From: Parachryseolinea silvisoli
Lineage (GTDB): Bacteria; Bacteroidota; Bacteroidia; Cytophagales; Cyclobacteriaceae
Assembly: GCF_021190955.1 (NCBI RefSeq)
Contig: NZ_JAIOAO010000003.1
Location: 124,001 to 188,000, forward strand
Reading direction: 5' to 3'
DNA: 64,000 nt
Shown here: positions 54,724-64,000 of the stretch, piece after piece
How positions within the stretch are numbered: position 1 is the stretch's first letter
Layout: each line of letters opens with the position of its first letter
Program-made: the position numbers and the translations under genes
Notes under the pieces: generated by a model
Databases searched by the model: none
What the model was told of the DNA's origin: nothing
Seen by the model: the letters and a program-made list of their open reading frames with translations, nothing else

Positions 54724-55266
54724 ATGGAACACGTGATTGAAGTAGAGCAGAAGAAAGAACCATATAGGAAATTGATCATAGCGTTGTCCGTGGTCATTCC
54801 GGTGGCAGTAGCGGTACTGTTTGGTGTGAAGGTTCCCGGGTATGACCTGTCGTTCCTGCCGCCGATCTATGCGAGCATGAATGGCATCACCGCTGTATTG
54901 TTGATTGCCGCGGTGGTGGCCATTAAGAATGGCAAACGCGTGTTACACGAGCGCCTGATCAAAATCTGCATGCTCTGCTCGGCATTGTTCCTGGTGATGT
55001 ACGTATTGTATCACATGACGAGCGACTCTACGCCGTTTGGTGGCACAGGCCCCATTCGCTATGTATACTTCGTTATTCTGATCTCACACATTCTGCTGTC
55101 GGTCATCGTCATCCCCTTTGTACTGTTTTCGTATGTACGCGCCCTGTCGGGTAACTTTGCCCGTCACCGGAAGCTGGCCAAGGTAACTTTTCCGATCTGG
55201 CTGTATGTCGCCGTGACCGGCGTGATCGTTTATTTAATGATTAGTCCGTATTATCCTCAACACTAA
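54724..55266 (+). CDS. DUF420 membrane protein, oxidase-assembly type (CtaM-like)
   Basis: 180 residues with four to five helices. The DUF420 marks are FLPPIYASMNGITAVLL, HERLIKICMLCSALFLVMYVL, YHMTSDSTPFGG and the final YVAVTGVIVYLMI. Bacterial relatives such as CtaM act in oxidase maturation. It starts 6 bp after the SCO-like gene and is almost certainly co-transcribed with it. Confidence 0.88.
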   Translation: MEHVIEVEQKKEPYRKLIIALSVVIPVAVAVLFGVKVPGYDLSFLPPIYASMNGITAVLLIAAVVAIKNGKRVLHERLIKICMLCSALFLVMYVLYHMTSDSTPFGGTGPIRYVYFVILISHILLSVIVIPFVLFSYVRALSGNFARHRKLAKVTFPIWLYVAVTGVIVYLMISPYYPQH

Positions 55267-55275
55267 AGAGGTCAT

Positions 55276-55533
55276 ATGAAAAAGCTTATCATCCTTTTCG
55301 CCCTCATCGTAGCCGGTAGCCTGCACGAAGTGGCTGCGCAGTGCGCGATGTGCCGCTCGACGCTGGAAAACAACTTCTCCAATGGCCAGGCTGGCATTGC
55401 CGCGGGTATTAACACCGGCATATTGTACTTGCTTTGTATTCCGTATCTGGCGGTTGGCATTTTAGGATATCTGTGGTATAAATCAAGCCGAAATGGCGGA
55501 AAAGAGCTCACTGACAGCATTACTGCAGGGTAA
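55276..55533 (+). CDS. Small secreted/membrane protein with CAMC motif
   Basis: 85 residues: a signal peptide (cleavage near VAAQ at 22), then CAMCRSTLENNFSNG and a membrane helix (about 43-68, GILYLLCIPYLAVGILGYLW), with a polar tail. The CxxC at the mature N-terminus could bind a metal or act in thiol exchange. It is a recurring partner of DUF420 and DUF983 genes by context; no name is established. Its last 41 bases overlap the DUF983 gene. Confidence 0.72.
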   Translation: MKKLIILFALIVAGSLHEVAAQCAMCRSTLENNFSNGQAGIAAGINTGILYLLCIPYLAVGILGYLWYKSSRNGGKELTDSITAG

Positions 55534-55876
55534 CTGCCCGCGTTGCCGCGAAGGAAAGATCTTTACCTGGTCCATTTTGGAAAAGCCAGGGAAGTTTAAC
55601 GCGATGAACGAGTTCTGCCCGCACTGCGGCGTGCGTCTGGAGCCCGAGCCGGGTTTTTATCAGGGTGCCATGTACGTAGGCTATGGTTTTACAGTGGGGC
55701 TCCTGGTGGCCTTCAGTATTATCTTCTTTCTTTTCTTTCCCGATAAGTCCGAGTGGTTTCACATCGGCGTATTCGTCGGCGTTATGGTGCTGTTTATACC
55801 GTTGAACTACCGCTATTCGCGTATCTTGTATCTCTACCTCTTTGGCGGTATTGGTTACGATCCATCCAAAAAATAG
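55493..55876 (+). CDS. DUF983 family membrane protein
   Basis: 127 residues. A zinc-ribbon-like N-terminus (NCPRCREGK and FCPHCGVRLE) precedes GFYQGAMYVGYGFTVGLLVA and a second helix, the conserved DUF983 layout. Function is unknown; it is often next to oxidase genes. It starts inside the preceding small gene, overlapping 41 bp in another frame, suggesting coupled translation. Confidence 0.85.
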   Translation: MAEKSSLTALLQGNCPRCREGKIFTWSILEKPGKFNAMNEFCPHCGVRLEPEPGFYQGAMYVGYGFTVGLLVAFSIIFFLFFPDKSEWFHIGVFVGVMVLFIPLNYRYSRILYLYLFGGIGYDPSKK

Positions 55877-55922
55877 CGCCCGGCGCATGGATTGGCACGC
55901 CGTTGGTGGTTAATTTAGGAGA

Positions 55923-58900
55923 ATGAGATCCGGCATCGTAAAACTTAGTATTGCCTTCGTTGTATTTCTTGTCGCCGGGTTGGTATCGGTCTACACGTCG
56001 AACCAGTCCGATACGCGCTCGACAACCGAGCGACTCTCAGCACGACTGGAGCGTGTCGTCGGAAATACGGGGCTGGAGCTGGCCGAAGTAGATGCGCGGT
56101 GGCAACGCGACTCGGTGCTCATGGCCCCCAAAGACTCCTATCGTTCTTTCTTCTTATATAACAATGGCCAGGTAGTAGCCTGGACAGATAATTCTTTTGT
56201 GCCGACGTATGCCTCGGTGTCGGATACATTTTTGATCAAACTGCTTAAAGCCGGCAACAGCGACTACCTGGCGCAAAAGCGCAATCGCCCGGATGGCAGC
56301 GTCCTGATCGGCATCGTGCCGCTTTATCGCCGCTATGCCATCACCAATAATTATCTAAACGCGTCCTGGAATACGCGTCTGTTTCCCAACGGCAACGTGA
56401 CGATTCTGGAGCCTTCGGCGCCGACGGGCATTCCAGTCTGTATACAAGGCCACTGCCCGTTTAAGGTCAACTTCCCCGACGGGCTTCCCGCATACCAGCG
56501 CACCCGTGTAGCAGCAGTTATTTTATTGGCCCTGGCACTGCTGATGTTGTACCTCCTGTTGTACCAGCTAGCGGTATATATACCCTATGGCGAATTGGCT
56601 GTGGCGTTGTTATACCTGGCATTTTTAGGCATACGACAAGCGATGCTGCATTTTAATTTCCCGGCGACAATCCTTGCCTCCGACGCTTTTAATCCTCAGG
56701 TCTTTGCCTCCGACTCCCTCAATGCTTCACTGGGTGATCTCGTGTTAAACGAGCTGTCGCTCTTAGTGGTGTGTGTATTTGTCTTTCGGCAGTATGTGCG
56801 GTTTAAAGGGGCGCAGTGGCGTTTCCGGTATAAAGCGTTTGCATGGCTATGGAATGTAGTGTGTGCACTTTGCGTGTTGTTTGCGCTGCTGTTTCCGTTT
56901 GTGGTAATTCAGACGTTATACAACAACTCGTCGCTGTCGCTCGACATTGCGCAGCTTATACAACCCGATGGTATGAAGCTCCTGGCGTTTACGGCTGTGC
57001 TGCTGTCGGGTATCTGTACCTTCTATTTTGCCCACGCTTTTATTCGGTTGCTGGCCGCGGAGCGTAACCGGCTGCGGCTGATCTTATCATTTCTGGTTGC
57101 CGTGGCAATCTTTGCGGGCATCAATACATTGACGGGGCAGGAGTTCCGCTCGACGATCGTCACCACGGTAATCTATGTAACGGTGGTGTATAGCCTGCGA
57201 TTGTATGCCAGCCTCCGCCGACTCGGGTTTGCCACGTTTGCCTATTTATTCATTGCCGTGTTTGTGCTGGCGGCCAATGGCGCCTACACGTTACAGTACT
57301 TCGCCGAGAAGGAGAAGATCGAACACCAGTTCCGTTTTGCGGCTGACTTCCTCATCGAGCGCGACTACTTTGGTGAATATTTACTCGCCGAAACGGCCAA
57401 TGACATTGCCCAGGACGTATTCATTCAAACACGGCTGGGTAGTCCATTCCTGAGTCGCGATGCAATCCGGCAGAAAATCCGACAGGTGTTTATGCCGGTC
57501 TACTTTAATAAGTACGATGTCGACATCTATCTCTTTAGCCCCGCCGGTGAGCCGCTGTCCAATTATGCCCCGGTAACATTCTCAGAGTTGCTGGCCCAAT
57601 ACAACCAGGATGCCTACCGGACGGACTACGCGGGCGTGTATTACGTCAGCGATCCGACCAGCGATGCTGCCCAGCAATACCTGGTGCGTGTACCCGTCCA
57701 CCGCAGTGGCACCATCGTGGGGTATGTGGTATTGGAGCTGTCGTTGAAAAAGGTCATTCCCGAGAGCGTCTATCCTGAGCTGCTTGTAGATAAACGTATC
57801 CAACAGTTTTATGAAAACCAGGACCTGAGCTATGCTGTGCTGGCGGGCAATCGCATTTTGTATACCTCCGGCAACTACAACTACGATCAGCAATTTGACA
57901 TTGCCTGGCTCGGAAGTCCCGAGATACACCAGACCGGCCTCGAGATCGATGGCTATGATCACATTGCTCAGGAAGATTCAAACGGACGCGTGGCGGTGGT
58001 CACCTCCCAGCACGAGCCGTGGATGGCCCGCTTTGCCGACTTCTCCTTTCTCATGACGCTGGGGCTCATGCTCATCCTGGTCTTTATTGTCGTGCAGGGC
58101 GTTGTCAATTATATACAAGGCGATAAGCTGTATTTCTCTGCGCGCATTCAGCTTTTGCTGAATGCTTCGTTCTTCCTCCCGCTGATCATTGTCAGCGTCG
58201 TGACCTTACAGCTAATCAGCCGCTCGTCGCAAAACCAGCTGAACGAAGAATACCTCAGCAAGGCTCGCAGCGTAGGGCAGCAGTTGGCAGGTTTCCTGAG
58301 CGATGCGGCGGAAGGCACAGGAGAAAGCGGTGTTGGCTTCGAGAACCAGGTCGCCAGCCTGGCGGCACTGGCTAACCTCGACCTGAATGTCTATACACCC
58401 GACGGGCAGTTGCGGGCCACCAGTCAGCCGTTGATTGTCGAGAACGACATCGTCTCGCACTATATGAATCCCCAGGCCTGGCAGAAAGTAAAAGCGGGGG
58501 AACGTCTTTTTATTGAGCAGGAGCAGATCGGTTCGCTGGAGTACTCGGTGTCGTATGCCGCACTCAAGTCGCCCGTGACCGGTGAGCTCACCGGCATTCT
58601 CGGGATTCCCTTCTTTCGTTCGGCTGCCTCGCTGGAGAAAGTCCAGATAAACATTCTCGCCACCATCCTGAACATCTTCACCATCATCTTCATTGCACTG
58701 GTGGTGCTGGCGTACTTTGTATCGAAGTGGCTGACGTTCCCGTTGGAGTTTATCACGCAATCGCTGCGCAAGACGTCGCTTACCAAAACCAACCAGCCAC
58801 TGGTATGGCGGTCGGACGATGAGATCGGTATGATGGTGAAGGAGTATAACCAAATGCTCTACAACCTCAGCGAAAGCAAGGCCGAATTGGAGCAGACACA

Positions 58901-59564
58901 ACGCGAGCGCACCTGGCGGGAAATCGCGCAGCAGGTGGCGCACGAGATCAAGAATCCGCTCACGCCCATGAAGCTGACACTGCAACAACTGGAGCGCTCG
59001 GTGCAAGGCGGAACTGCATCACCCGAAAAGACCGGCAAGGCCGTGTCGAGCTTGCTCACCCAGGTAGATACGTTGAATGATATCGCCTCGTCGTTTAGCG
59101 CCTTTGCCAAAATGCCCGAGCCGGTCAACACCCGCTTCGAATTGATGAGCGTCGTGCGACGCATCGTAGACTTACATAGCCACTCAGGTGTCATCCATTT
59201 CCGCGAGCCATTCAAGGAAGTCTTTGTGGTAGGAGACGAGGCCTTGTTGGGGCGGACCTTTTCTAATATAATATTGAATGCCTTTCAGGCCGCGCGCTTT
59301 TCTGAACCGGTAAGCGTACACGTTAACCTGCAGAAAACCGACGCCGGTATCGTGATCACCTTCCAGGACAACGGCAAGGGCATCGAGCCCGAAGTCGCGG
59401 ACCGCATCTTCTTCCCGCACTTCACCACCAAGCAGTCAGGGTCGGGTCTGGGCCTGGCCATTGCCAAGCAGGCCATCGAGCAGATGAAGGGCCGTATTTG
59501 GTTTGAGACCGAGCTCGGCCGGGGCACGACCTTTTTTATCGAATTGCCCGTCTCCCAGGCCTAG
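55923..59564 (+). CDS. NtrY-like membrane sensor histidine kinase
   Basis: 1213 residues, unusually large. Residues 7-25 are a first membrane helix; a periplasmic domain (to about 195) precedes a block of about seven helices (195-420). A second extracytoplasmic domain follows, then helices near 705 and 745, a further sensor domain, another helix (about 915-940) and a HAMP. The H-box VAHEIKNPLTPMKL has His1007 as acceptor, followed by DNGKGIEPE (about 1149) and GSGLGLAIAKQ (about 1173). This resembles NtrY, but no NtrC-type regulator is adjacent. The signal is unknown. Confidence 0.88.
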   Translation: MRSGIVKLSIAFVVFLVAGLVSVYTSNQSDTRSTTERLSARLERVVGNTGLELAEVDARWQRDSVLMAPKDSYRSFFLYNNGQVVAWTDNSFVPTYASVSDTFLIKLLKAGNSDYLAQKRNRPDGSVLIGIVPLYRRYAITNNYLNASWNTRLFPNGNVTILEPSAPTGIPVCIQGHCPFKVNFPDGLPAYQRTRVAAVILLALALLMLYLLLYQLAVYIPYGELAVALLYLAFLGIRQAMLHFNFPATILASDAFNPQVFASDSLNASLGDLVLNELSLLVVCVFVFRQYVRFKGAQWRFRYKAFAWLWNVVCALCVLFALLFPFVVIQTLYNNSSLSLDIAQLIQPDGMKLLAFTAVLLSGICTFYFAHAFIRLLAAERNRLRLILSFLVAVAIFAGINTLTGQEFRSTIVTTVIYVTVVYSLRLYASLRRLGFATFAYLFIAVFVLAANGAYTLQYFAEKEKIEHQFRFAADFLIERDYFGEYLLAETANDIAQDVFIQTRLGSPFLSRDAIRQKIRQVFMPVYFNKYDVDIYLFSPAGEPLSNYAPVTFSELLAQYNQDAYRTDYAGVYYVSDPTSDAAQQYLVRVPVHRSGTIVGYVVLELSLKKVIPESVYPELLVDKRIQQFYENQDLSYAVLAGNRILYTSGNYNYDQQFDIAWLGSPEIHQTGLEIDGYDHIAQEDSNGRVAVVTSQHEPWMARFADFSFLMTLGLMLILVFIVVQGVVNYIQGDKLYFSARIQLLLNASFFLPLIIVSVVTLQLISRSSQNQLNEEYLSKARSVGQQLAGFLSDAAEGTGESGVGFENQVASLAALANLDLNVYTPDGQLRATSQPLIVENDIVSHYMNPQAWQKVKAGERLFIEQEQIGSLEYSVSYAALKSPVTGELTGILGIPFFRSAASLEKVQINILATILNIFTIIFIALVVLAYFVSKWLTFPLEFITQSLRKTSLTKTNQPLVWRSDDEIGMMVKEYNQMLYNLSESKAELEQTQRERTWREIAQQVAHEIKNPLTPMKLTLQQLERSVQGGTASPEKTGKAVSSLLTQVDTLNDIASSFSAFAKMPEPVNTRFELMSVVRRIVDLHSHSGVIHFREPFKEVFVVGDEALLGRTFSNIILNAFQAARFSEPVSVHVNLQKTDAGIVITFQDNGKGIEPEVADRIFFPHFTTKQSGSGLGLAIAKQAIEQMKGRIWFETELGRGTTFFIELPVSQA

Positions 59565-59676
59565 CCCTATTAAAAGGGGGATCACCCCTGTAACTATTTT
59601 GAAAAACATCGGTACCCTCTGTGCAACCCGGCGTGCCCGGGGCTGTCATTGTCACATTGCATCAAACGCTACCGGT

Positions 59677-62037
59677 ATGATTAAGAACTATCTGCTAATC
59701 ACCTTCCGAAACATTTTCCGAAACAAGCTTTTCTCGGGTGTAAACATCCTGGGACTTGCCTTTGGCATTTGCAGTACCTTGCTCATATTATTATGGGTGT
59801 TCGACGAACTCCAGGTCGACAAGTTTCATGCGCAGTCCGACCGGCTTTACCGCGTCATGGAAAATCAGAAGGCAGCCGACGGCAGGATCTATACCTGGTC
59901 TGCTACCCCGGGGCCCATGGCTCCCTTCATTAAAGACAAATACCCCGAGATCGAGTTAGCCACACGCGTTACCTGGGGAGAAAACCTGCTCTTTCAATTT
60001 GGCGAAAAGTCATTCTACAATGAGGGAATCTATGTAGACCCGGACTTTCTGCAGATGTTCACGTTCCCACTCCTGGTGGGCGACGTCAATACCGCGTTGA
60101 AAGACAAGAGCTCCGTCGTGATCAGTCGCAAGATGGCCGAAAGTTATTTTGGCTCTGCCCAGGCAGCATTGGGTAAGATCTTCCAGGTAGACACCAAAAA
60201 GACCTATACGGTAACAGGGGTATTAGAAGAAATTCCCAAAAGCGCTTCGATGCAGTTTGAATACCTGTTGCCCTTCCAGGTCTTTTTCGACGTGAACAAA
60301 GAGTGGCTCGACGAATGGGATAACAACAACGTGCGCACCTACCTGGTGTTGACCAGGGGAACCGACATAACGAGCTTCTCGACTAAGTTCCGCGATGAGA
60401 TAGCAACCCATGAGGCCCAAACGAATGTCTCGTTATTTGTACAACCCTATGGCGACGCCTACCTGTATGGTGATTTTGACAACGGCATACAGTCGGGGGG
60501 ACGTATCGAGACAGTGAATATATTCCTGATCGTAGCAGCCTTTGTGCTGGTCATCGCCTGTATCAACTTTATGAACCTTTCTACCGCCCAGGCGACCAAG
60601 CGGGCCAAAGAGGTGGGGTTGCGCAAAGTGATTGGCGCCGTGCCGCGACAGCTGTTCCGGCAGTTTATGGCCGAGTCGTTCTTTACCGTACTGCTTTCCG
60701 CGGCGATTGCGGTCTTGCTGACGTTTGTGCTGCTGCCGGGGTTTAATATCTTAACGGGCAAGGATGTTCAGCTTGATGCGGTCGATCCCAGGGTATGGAT
60801 CATCTTCGCCGGCATCATCGTCTTTACCGGGTTTGCCGCCGGCAGCTATCCGGCCCTGATCATCGCCGGGTTCAAGCCCGCGCAGGTATTGAAGGGACAG
60901 CTCAAGAGCGGCAACCGCGCCGCGACCTTTCGCAAGGCACTCGTGGTTGTGCAGTTCTCGCTCTCGATTATATTGATTATTAGCACCATCGTGGTGTTCC
61001 GGCAAATGAGCTTTATGGAAGATCGCGACATCGGCTTTGATCGTCAGAACCTATATTCGGTTTGGATGGAAGGAGGTCTTTCGAAGAAGTTTGAGTCGTT
61101 CCGCAATCAGCTTCTGGCCATGCCGGGTATCGAAAGCGTTACGGCGTCCAGCCAGTCGCCGATCAATGTCGGCAACTCCACCTACGGGGTGCAGTGGGAG
61201 GGTAAGAACCCTGAAGACAAGATACTGTTCTCCAACATGAACGTGGACTACGACTTTGTCCAGTCGTTAAAAATGGAGATGGCCGAAGGCCGGGCATTCG
61301 ACCGCAGCCAGGTGGCGGACAGCGATAATTATGTCTTGAATGAGGCCGCCGCCGCGAAGATCGGGTTAAACGATATTGTCGGACGCGAGATCACCATGTG
61401 GGACCAAAAAGGCAAAGTCATCGGCGTGGTCAAGAACTTTAACTTCGGCTCGTTGCACAGTGCCGTCGAGCCGCTCATCATGCGCATCGATACCACGTGG
61501 ATGAACTGCATGCTCATCCGGTCCGAAGCAGGCAAGACGACAGAAGCCCTGCAGTCTACGGAGAAGTTGTGGAAGGAATACCTTCCGCAATACCCGTTGC
61601 GTTATAAATTCCTGAGTCAGGATTGGGAAGAATATTACAAGTCCGAAGCCCAGCGCGGCAAAGTATTTAACGTTCTTTCAATCGTATCGATCTTCATCAG
61701 CTGCCTCGGCTTGTTTGGCCTGTCGGCCTTCTCGGCCGAGCGTCGCACCAAAGAGCTTGGCATTCGCAAAGCCATGGGAGCATCGACCTCGGGCCTGGTC
61801 CGATTAATGGGCCAGGAGTTCAGCGTGCTCGTGATGGTGGCGGCTGTCATCGGTTGCCCGGTCGGGTGGTACGTCATGAGCCAGTGGCTGGAAAGTTATG
61901 CGTACCATGTGGAAGTAGGGTACCTGGTGCCGGTCATCGCCGCTGTGGCTTGCTTTGTCGTCTCAGTCCTTACCGTCGCGTATCACTCCCTGCGCGCCGC
62001 CACCAAAGACCCCGTGCAAACATTGCGGCACGAATAA
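59677..62037 (+). CDS. MacB/FtsX-type ABC transporter permease
   Basis: 786 residues with the typical Bacteroidota layout: start MIKNYLLITFRNIFRNKLFS, TM1 near 18-40, a periplasmic MacB-PCD domain, a first FtsX module (about 280-425, containing ATKRAKEVGLRKVIGA), a second periplasmic domain and a second FtsX module at the end (RRTKELGIRKAMGAS, then TVAYHSLRAATKDPVQTLRHE). Such permeases drive mechanotransmission with a separate ATPase for export of peptides or lipoproteins; none is next to it. Start at 59677 is chosen for the conserved N-terminus. Confidence 0.9.
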   Translation: MIKNYLLITFRNIFRNKLFSGVNILGLAFGICSTLLILLWVFDELQVDKFHAQSDRLYRVMENQKAADGRIYTWSATPGPMAPFIKDKYPEIELATRVTWGENLLFQFGEKSFYNEGIYVDPDFLQMFTFPLLVGDVNTALKDKSSVVISRKMAESYFGSAQAALGKIFQVDTKKTYTVTGVLEEIPKSASMQFEYLLPFQVFFDVNKEWLDEWDNNNVRTYLVLTRGTDITSFSTKFRDEIATHEAQTNVSLFVQPYGDAYLYGDFDNGIQSGGRIETVNIFLIVAAFVLVIACINFMNLSTAQATKRAKEVGLRKVIGAVPRQLFRQFMAESFFTVLLSAAIAVLLTFVLLPGFNILTGKDVQLDAVDPRVWIIFAGIIVFTGFAAGSYPALIIAGFKPAQVLKGQLKSGNRAATFRKALVVVQFSLSIILIISTIVVFRQMSFMEDRDIGFDRQNLYSVWMEGGLSKKFESFRNQLLAMPGIESVTASSQSPINVGNSTYGVQWEGKNPEDKILFSNMNVDYDFVQSLKMEMAEGRAFDRSQVADSDNYVLNEAAAAKIGLNDIVGREITMWDQKGKVIGVVKNFNFGSLHSAVEPLIMRIDTTWMNCMLIRSEAGKTTEALQSTEKLWKEYLPQYPLRYKFLSQDWEEYYKSEAQRGKVFNVLSIVSIFISCLGLFGLSAFSAERRTKELGIRKAMGASTSGLVRLMGQEFSVLVMVAAVIGCPVGWYVMSQWLESYAYHVEVGYLVPVIAAVACFVVSVLTVAYHSLRAATKDPVQTLRHE

Positions 62038-62102
62038 GCATTTTAGGGTATAATCGGGTTACCGGCCAGCACATGACAGTTTGCAGCACCGCGATTGTTT
62101 AT

Positions 62103-62123
62103 CTTTATTCGTAAGAAATAAAG
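62103..62123. repeat. Short inverted repeat upstream of lutA
   Basis: CTTTATT (62103-62109) and AATAAAG (62117-62123) are exact inverse copies with a 7-base loop, 113 bp before the lutA start. It may be a regulator site or a weak terminator of the permease gene. Confidence 0.3.
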
Positions 62124-62235
62124 GTCACTTTCTCTGCGTGTTATAGAATCCTGGCCGATCATTTTATTTAACACTGAATCCGCTAACTTTAAGTGTTGAT
62201 AAAATGACACGCACAGACGTGCCGACAGACAAACT

Positions 62236-62970
62236 ATGAAGGTGGCGTTATTTGTGCCCTGTTACGTGGACCAGTTCTATCCCCAGGTAGCGATAGCAAC
62301 CCTGGAAGTATTGGAAAAACAGGGCGTTACAGTAGTATATCCCACGCGGCAAACCTGCTGCGGGCAACCCATGGCCAACTCAGGCTTTGAGCACCTGGCT
62401 ACCGGTTGTAACGAGAACTTCGTGGAGAGCTTTGCTGACTGCGATTACATCGTCTCACCGTCAGGAAGTTGTGTGCTGCATATTAAAGATCATTTACACG
62501 TAGACGGCGCCGAGGAAAAGACGGCATCGATTCGTCAACGTACCTACGAGCTGGTGGAGTTCCTCACCGACGTATTACAAGTCAAGACACTCACCAGCCG
62601 CTTTCCGCACCGTGTCGGCCTGCACCAAAGTTGTCATGGACAACGTGGGTTGAAGCTGTCGCAGATGTCGGAGCTGGTAGCGCCTCCGTTCTCCAAGACC
62701 GGCCAACTGCTCGGCTTGGTAGAAGGACTCGAGCTGGTGCAGCTCAACCGCGCGGATGAATGCTGCGGATTCGGAGGCACCTTCTGCGTGGCGGAGGAAG
62801 CGGTGTCGGTAAAGATGGGCAAGGACCGCGTGGCCGATCACCAGGCACACGGAGCGGCCTTCATCACCGGTAACGATATGTCGTGCCTCATGCACCTGGA
62901 TGGCATTCTGCGCCGTCAGAACAGCCCCACGAAAATTGTACACGTCGCCGAAATCCTCAACGCATGGTAA
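62236..62970 (+). CDS. lutA: Lactate utilisation iron-sulfur protein LutA
   Basis: 244 residues with two CCG domains that bind an iron-sulfur cluster: CCGQPMANSG with CVLHIK, and HQSCHGQ with CCGFGGTFC. This is the LutA/YkgE protein of the LutABC complex that oxidises L-lactate to pyruvate. Its stop overlaps the start of lutB by 7 bases, so they are translated together. An upstream regulator is not visible in the window. Confidence 0.93.
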   Translation: MKVALFVPCYVDQFYPQVAIATLEVLEKQGVTVVYPTRQTCCGQPMANSGFEHLATGCNENFVESFADCDYIVSPSGSCVLHIKDHLHVDGAEEKTASIRQRTYELVEFLTDVLQVKTLTSRFPHRVGLHQSCHGQRGLKLSQMSELVAPPFSKTGQLLGLVEGLELVQLNRADECCGFGGTFCVAEEAVSVKMGKDRVADHQAHGAAFITGNDMSCLMHLDGILRRQNSPTKIVHVAEILNAW

Positions 62971-64000
62971 GCCCTTCACACCCCCGGCAGGATCACGCCA
63001 CCCTGGCCGAAAAGTTTAACCGCGACGAAGCGCGTGTGGACTGGCACGACAAGACACTGTGGTTCATTCGCGAGAAACGCGACCGCGCTGCCCGCACCTT
63101 GCCGGAGTGGGAAGACCTGCGCGAGGCGGCGTCGCAGATTAAAAACCGCGTACTCGACAATCTGCGCGACTACCTGTTGCAGTTCGAAGCACAGGCGCAA
63201 CGCAACGGTGTCACCGTACACTGGGCTGCCAACGCGGAAGAGCATAATCAGATTGTACACCGCATCATCCAACAGGCCGGCGTGACCAACATTGTCAAGA
63301 GCAAGTCGATGCTGACGGAGGAATGCCACTTGAATGATTACTTACAAGAGAAGGGTATAACCGTCGTCGACACAGACCTTGGCGAGCGCATCGTGCAACT
63401 GGCGGGTGAATCGCCTAGCCACATCGTGTTGCCTTGCATTCACTGGAAGAAAGAAGAGATCGGCGAATTATTTCATAAGCACCTGGGCACACCGGCCGGC
63501 AATGCAGACCCCAAGTTTCTCACGGGTGCTGCCCGCGAGCACCTGCGGCAGCGGTTCATGACCAGCCGCGTCGCCATCACGGGGGTAAACTTTGCCGTGG
63601 CAGAAACCGGCGAAGTTGTGGTATGTACCAACGAAGGTAACGCCGACCTGGGCGTGCAACTGGCCGATGTACACATTGCGTGCATGGGCATTGAAAAGAT
63701 CATTCCCGAACGCAAAGACCTGGGCATCTTCTTACGGCTGCTGGCGCGAAGCGCTACCGGCCAGCCGGTCACCACGTACTCCAGTCACTTCCGTCGGCCG
63801 CGTGTCGGGCAGACCATGCATATCGTGTTGGTTGACAACGGTCGCAGTGCACGTTTGCAGGAGGAAAGCTTCCGCAATGCGCTGAAGTGTATTCGCTGCG
63901 GCGCGTGTATGAACACCTGCCCGGTATATCGGCGCAGCGGTGGGCATAGCTATCACTACGCCATCGCCGGACCCATCGGCGCGATCCTGGCGCCGGCACT
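62964..64000 (+). CDS. lutB: Lactate utilisation protein LutB, N-terminal part (cut by window edge)
   Basis: The frame opens with an ATG at 62964 and runs off the right edge; about 345 residues are visible of roughly 460 expected. The N-terminal LutB/LUD domain shows VTNIVKSKSMLTEECHLN and VAITGVNFAVAETGEVVVC. The first ferredoxin cluster group CIRCGACMNTCPVYRR is seen near the edge; the second is outside. LutB passes electrons in lactate oxidation with LutA and LutC. lutC would be expected just beyond the window. Confidence 0.92.
   Translation, partial: MVSPSHPRQDHATLAEKFNRDEARVDWHDKTLWFIREKRDRAARTLPEWEDLREAASQIKNRVLDNLRDYLLQFEAQAQRNGVTVHWAANAEEHNQIVHRIIQQAGVTNIVKSKSMLTEECHLNDYLQEKGITVVDTDLGERIVQLAGESPSHIVLPCIHWKKEEIGELFHKHLGTPAGNADPKFLTGAAREHLRQRFMTSRVAITGVNFAVAETGEVVVCTNEGNADLGVQLADVHIACMGIEKIIPERKDLGIFLRLLARSATGQPVTTYSSHFRRPRVGQTMHIVLVDNGRSARLQEESFRNALKCIRCGACMNTCPVYRRSGGHSYHYAIAGPIGAILAPA

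Overview
The window reads as chromosomal DNA of a Bacteroidota bacterium, most likely a Cytophagales or Chitinophagales relative. Lineage markers are a giant secreted protein with a type IX secretion (T9SS) sorting tail, a six-gene alternative complex III (ActABCDEF) joined to an aa3-type cytochrome oxidase cluster, a TIGR02757-type protein, a paired yceI/marR locus, and promoter-like TAnnTTTG boxes with few Shine-Dalgarno sequences. This placement is inferred from gene content; no rRNA or tRNA gene was seen.

Left part (1-13.9 kb): two sensor kinases (a CHASE3 protein cut by the left edge and a membrane histidine kinase), a Nudix hydrolase, a GT39/ArnT-like membrane glycosyltransferase, a lone ExbD, a PqiA-type membrane protein, the ribosome-rescue hydrolase ArfB, an outer-membrane barrel protein, a stand-alone IF2-N-like protein with an amphipathic tail, a lysine-tailed HTH protein, a small secreted protein and xseAB (exonuclease VII). 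Two gene-poor stretches (9.84-10.85 and 11.1-11.65 kb) are rich in hairpins and terminators.

Middle part (14-38.6 kb): a 2553-residue T9SS cargo protein of beta-rich repeats, an XRE regulator with a palindromic operator, then about 1.1 kb of hairpin-dense DNA without a convincing gene, which is the most unusual stretch here. After it come an orphan ECF sigma factor, a lipocalin-like secreted protein, an Omp85-type barrel divergent from a TonB-dependent receptor, a Tat-exported Gfo/Idh/MocA oxidoreductase, an atypical MreB paralogue, an M3 oligoendopeptidase, marR and yceI with a perfect palindromic operator, trmN6, a second Gfo/Idh/MocA enzyme, a serine hydrolase of the beta-lactamase fold and a TIGR02757 protein.

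Respiratory part (38.7-55.9 kb): actA-F encode the quinol:cytochrome c oxidoreductase. coxB and coxA follow, then after a strong hairpin ctaA, ctaB, two subunit III genes and a subunit IV gene, then assembly-type genes (SCO-like, DUF420, a small CxxC protein, DUF983). Together they move electrons from menaquinol through c hemes to oxygen and make and insert the heme A and copper centres. Right part (55.9-64 kb): a large NtrY-like sensor kinase, a MacB/FtsX-type ABC permease and lutAB (lactate utilisation), with lutB cut by the right edge.

No insertion sequence, prophage, CRISPR array or classical defence island was found. The best candidates for something undescribed are the XRE-flanked structured intergenic region and a hairpin motif shared by two gene-poor regions.
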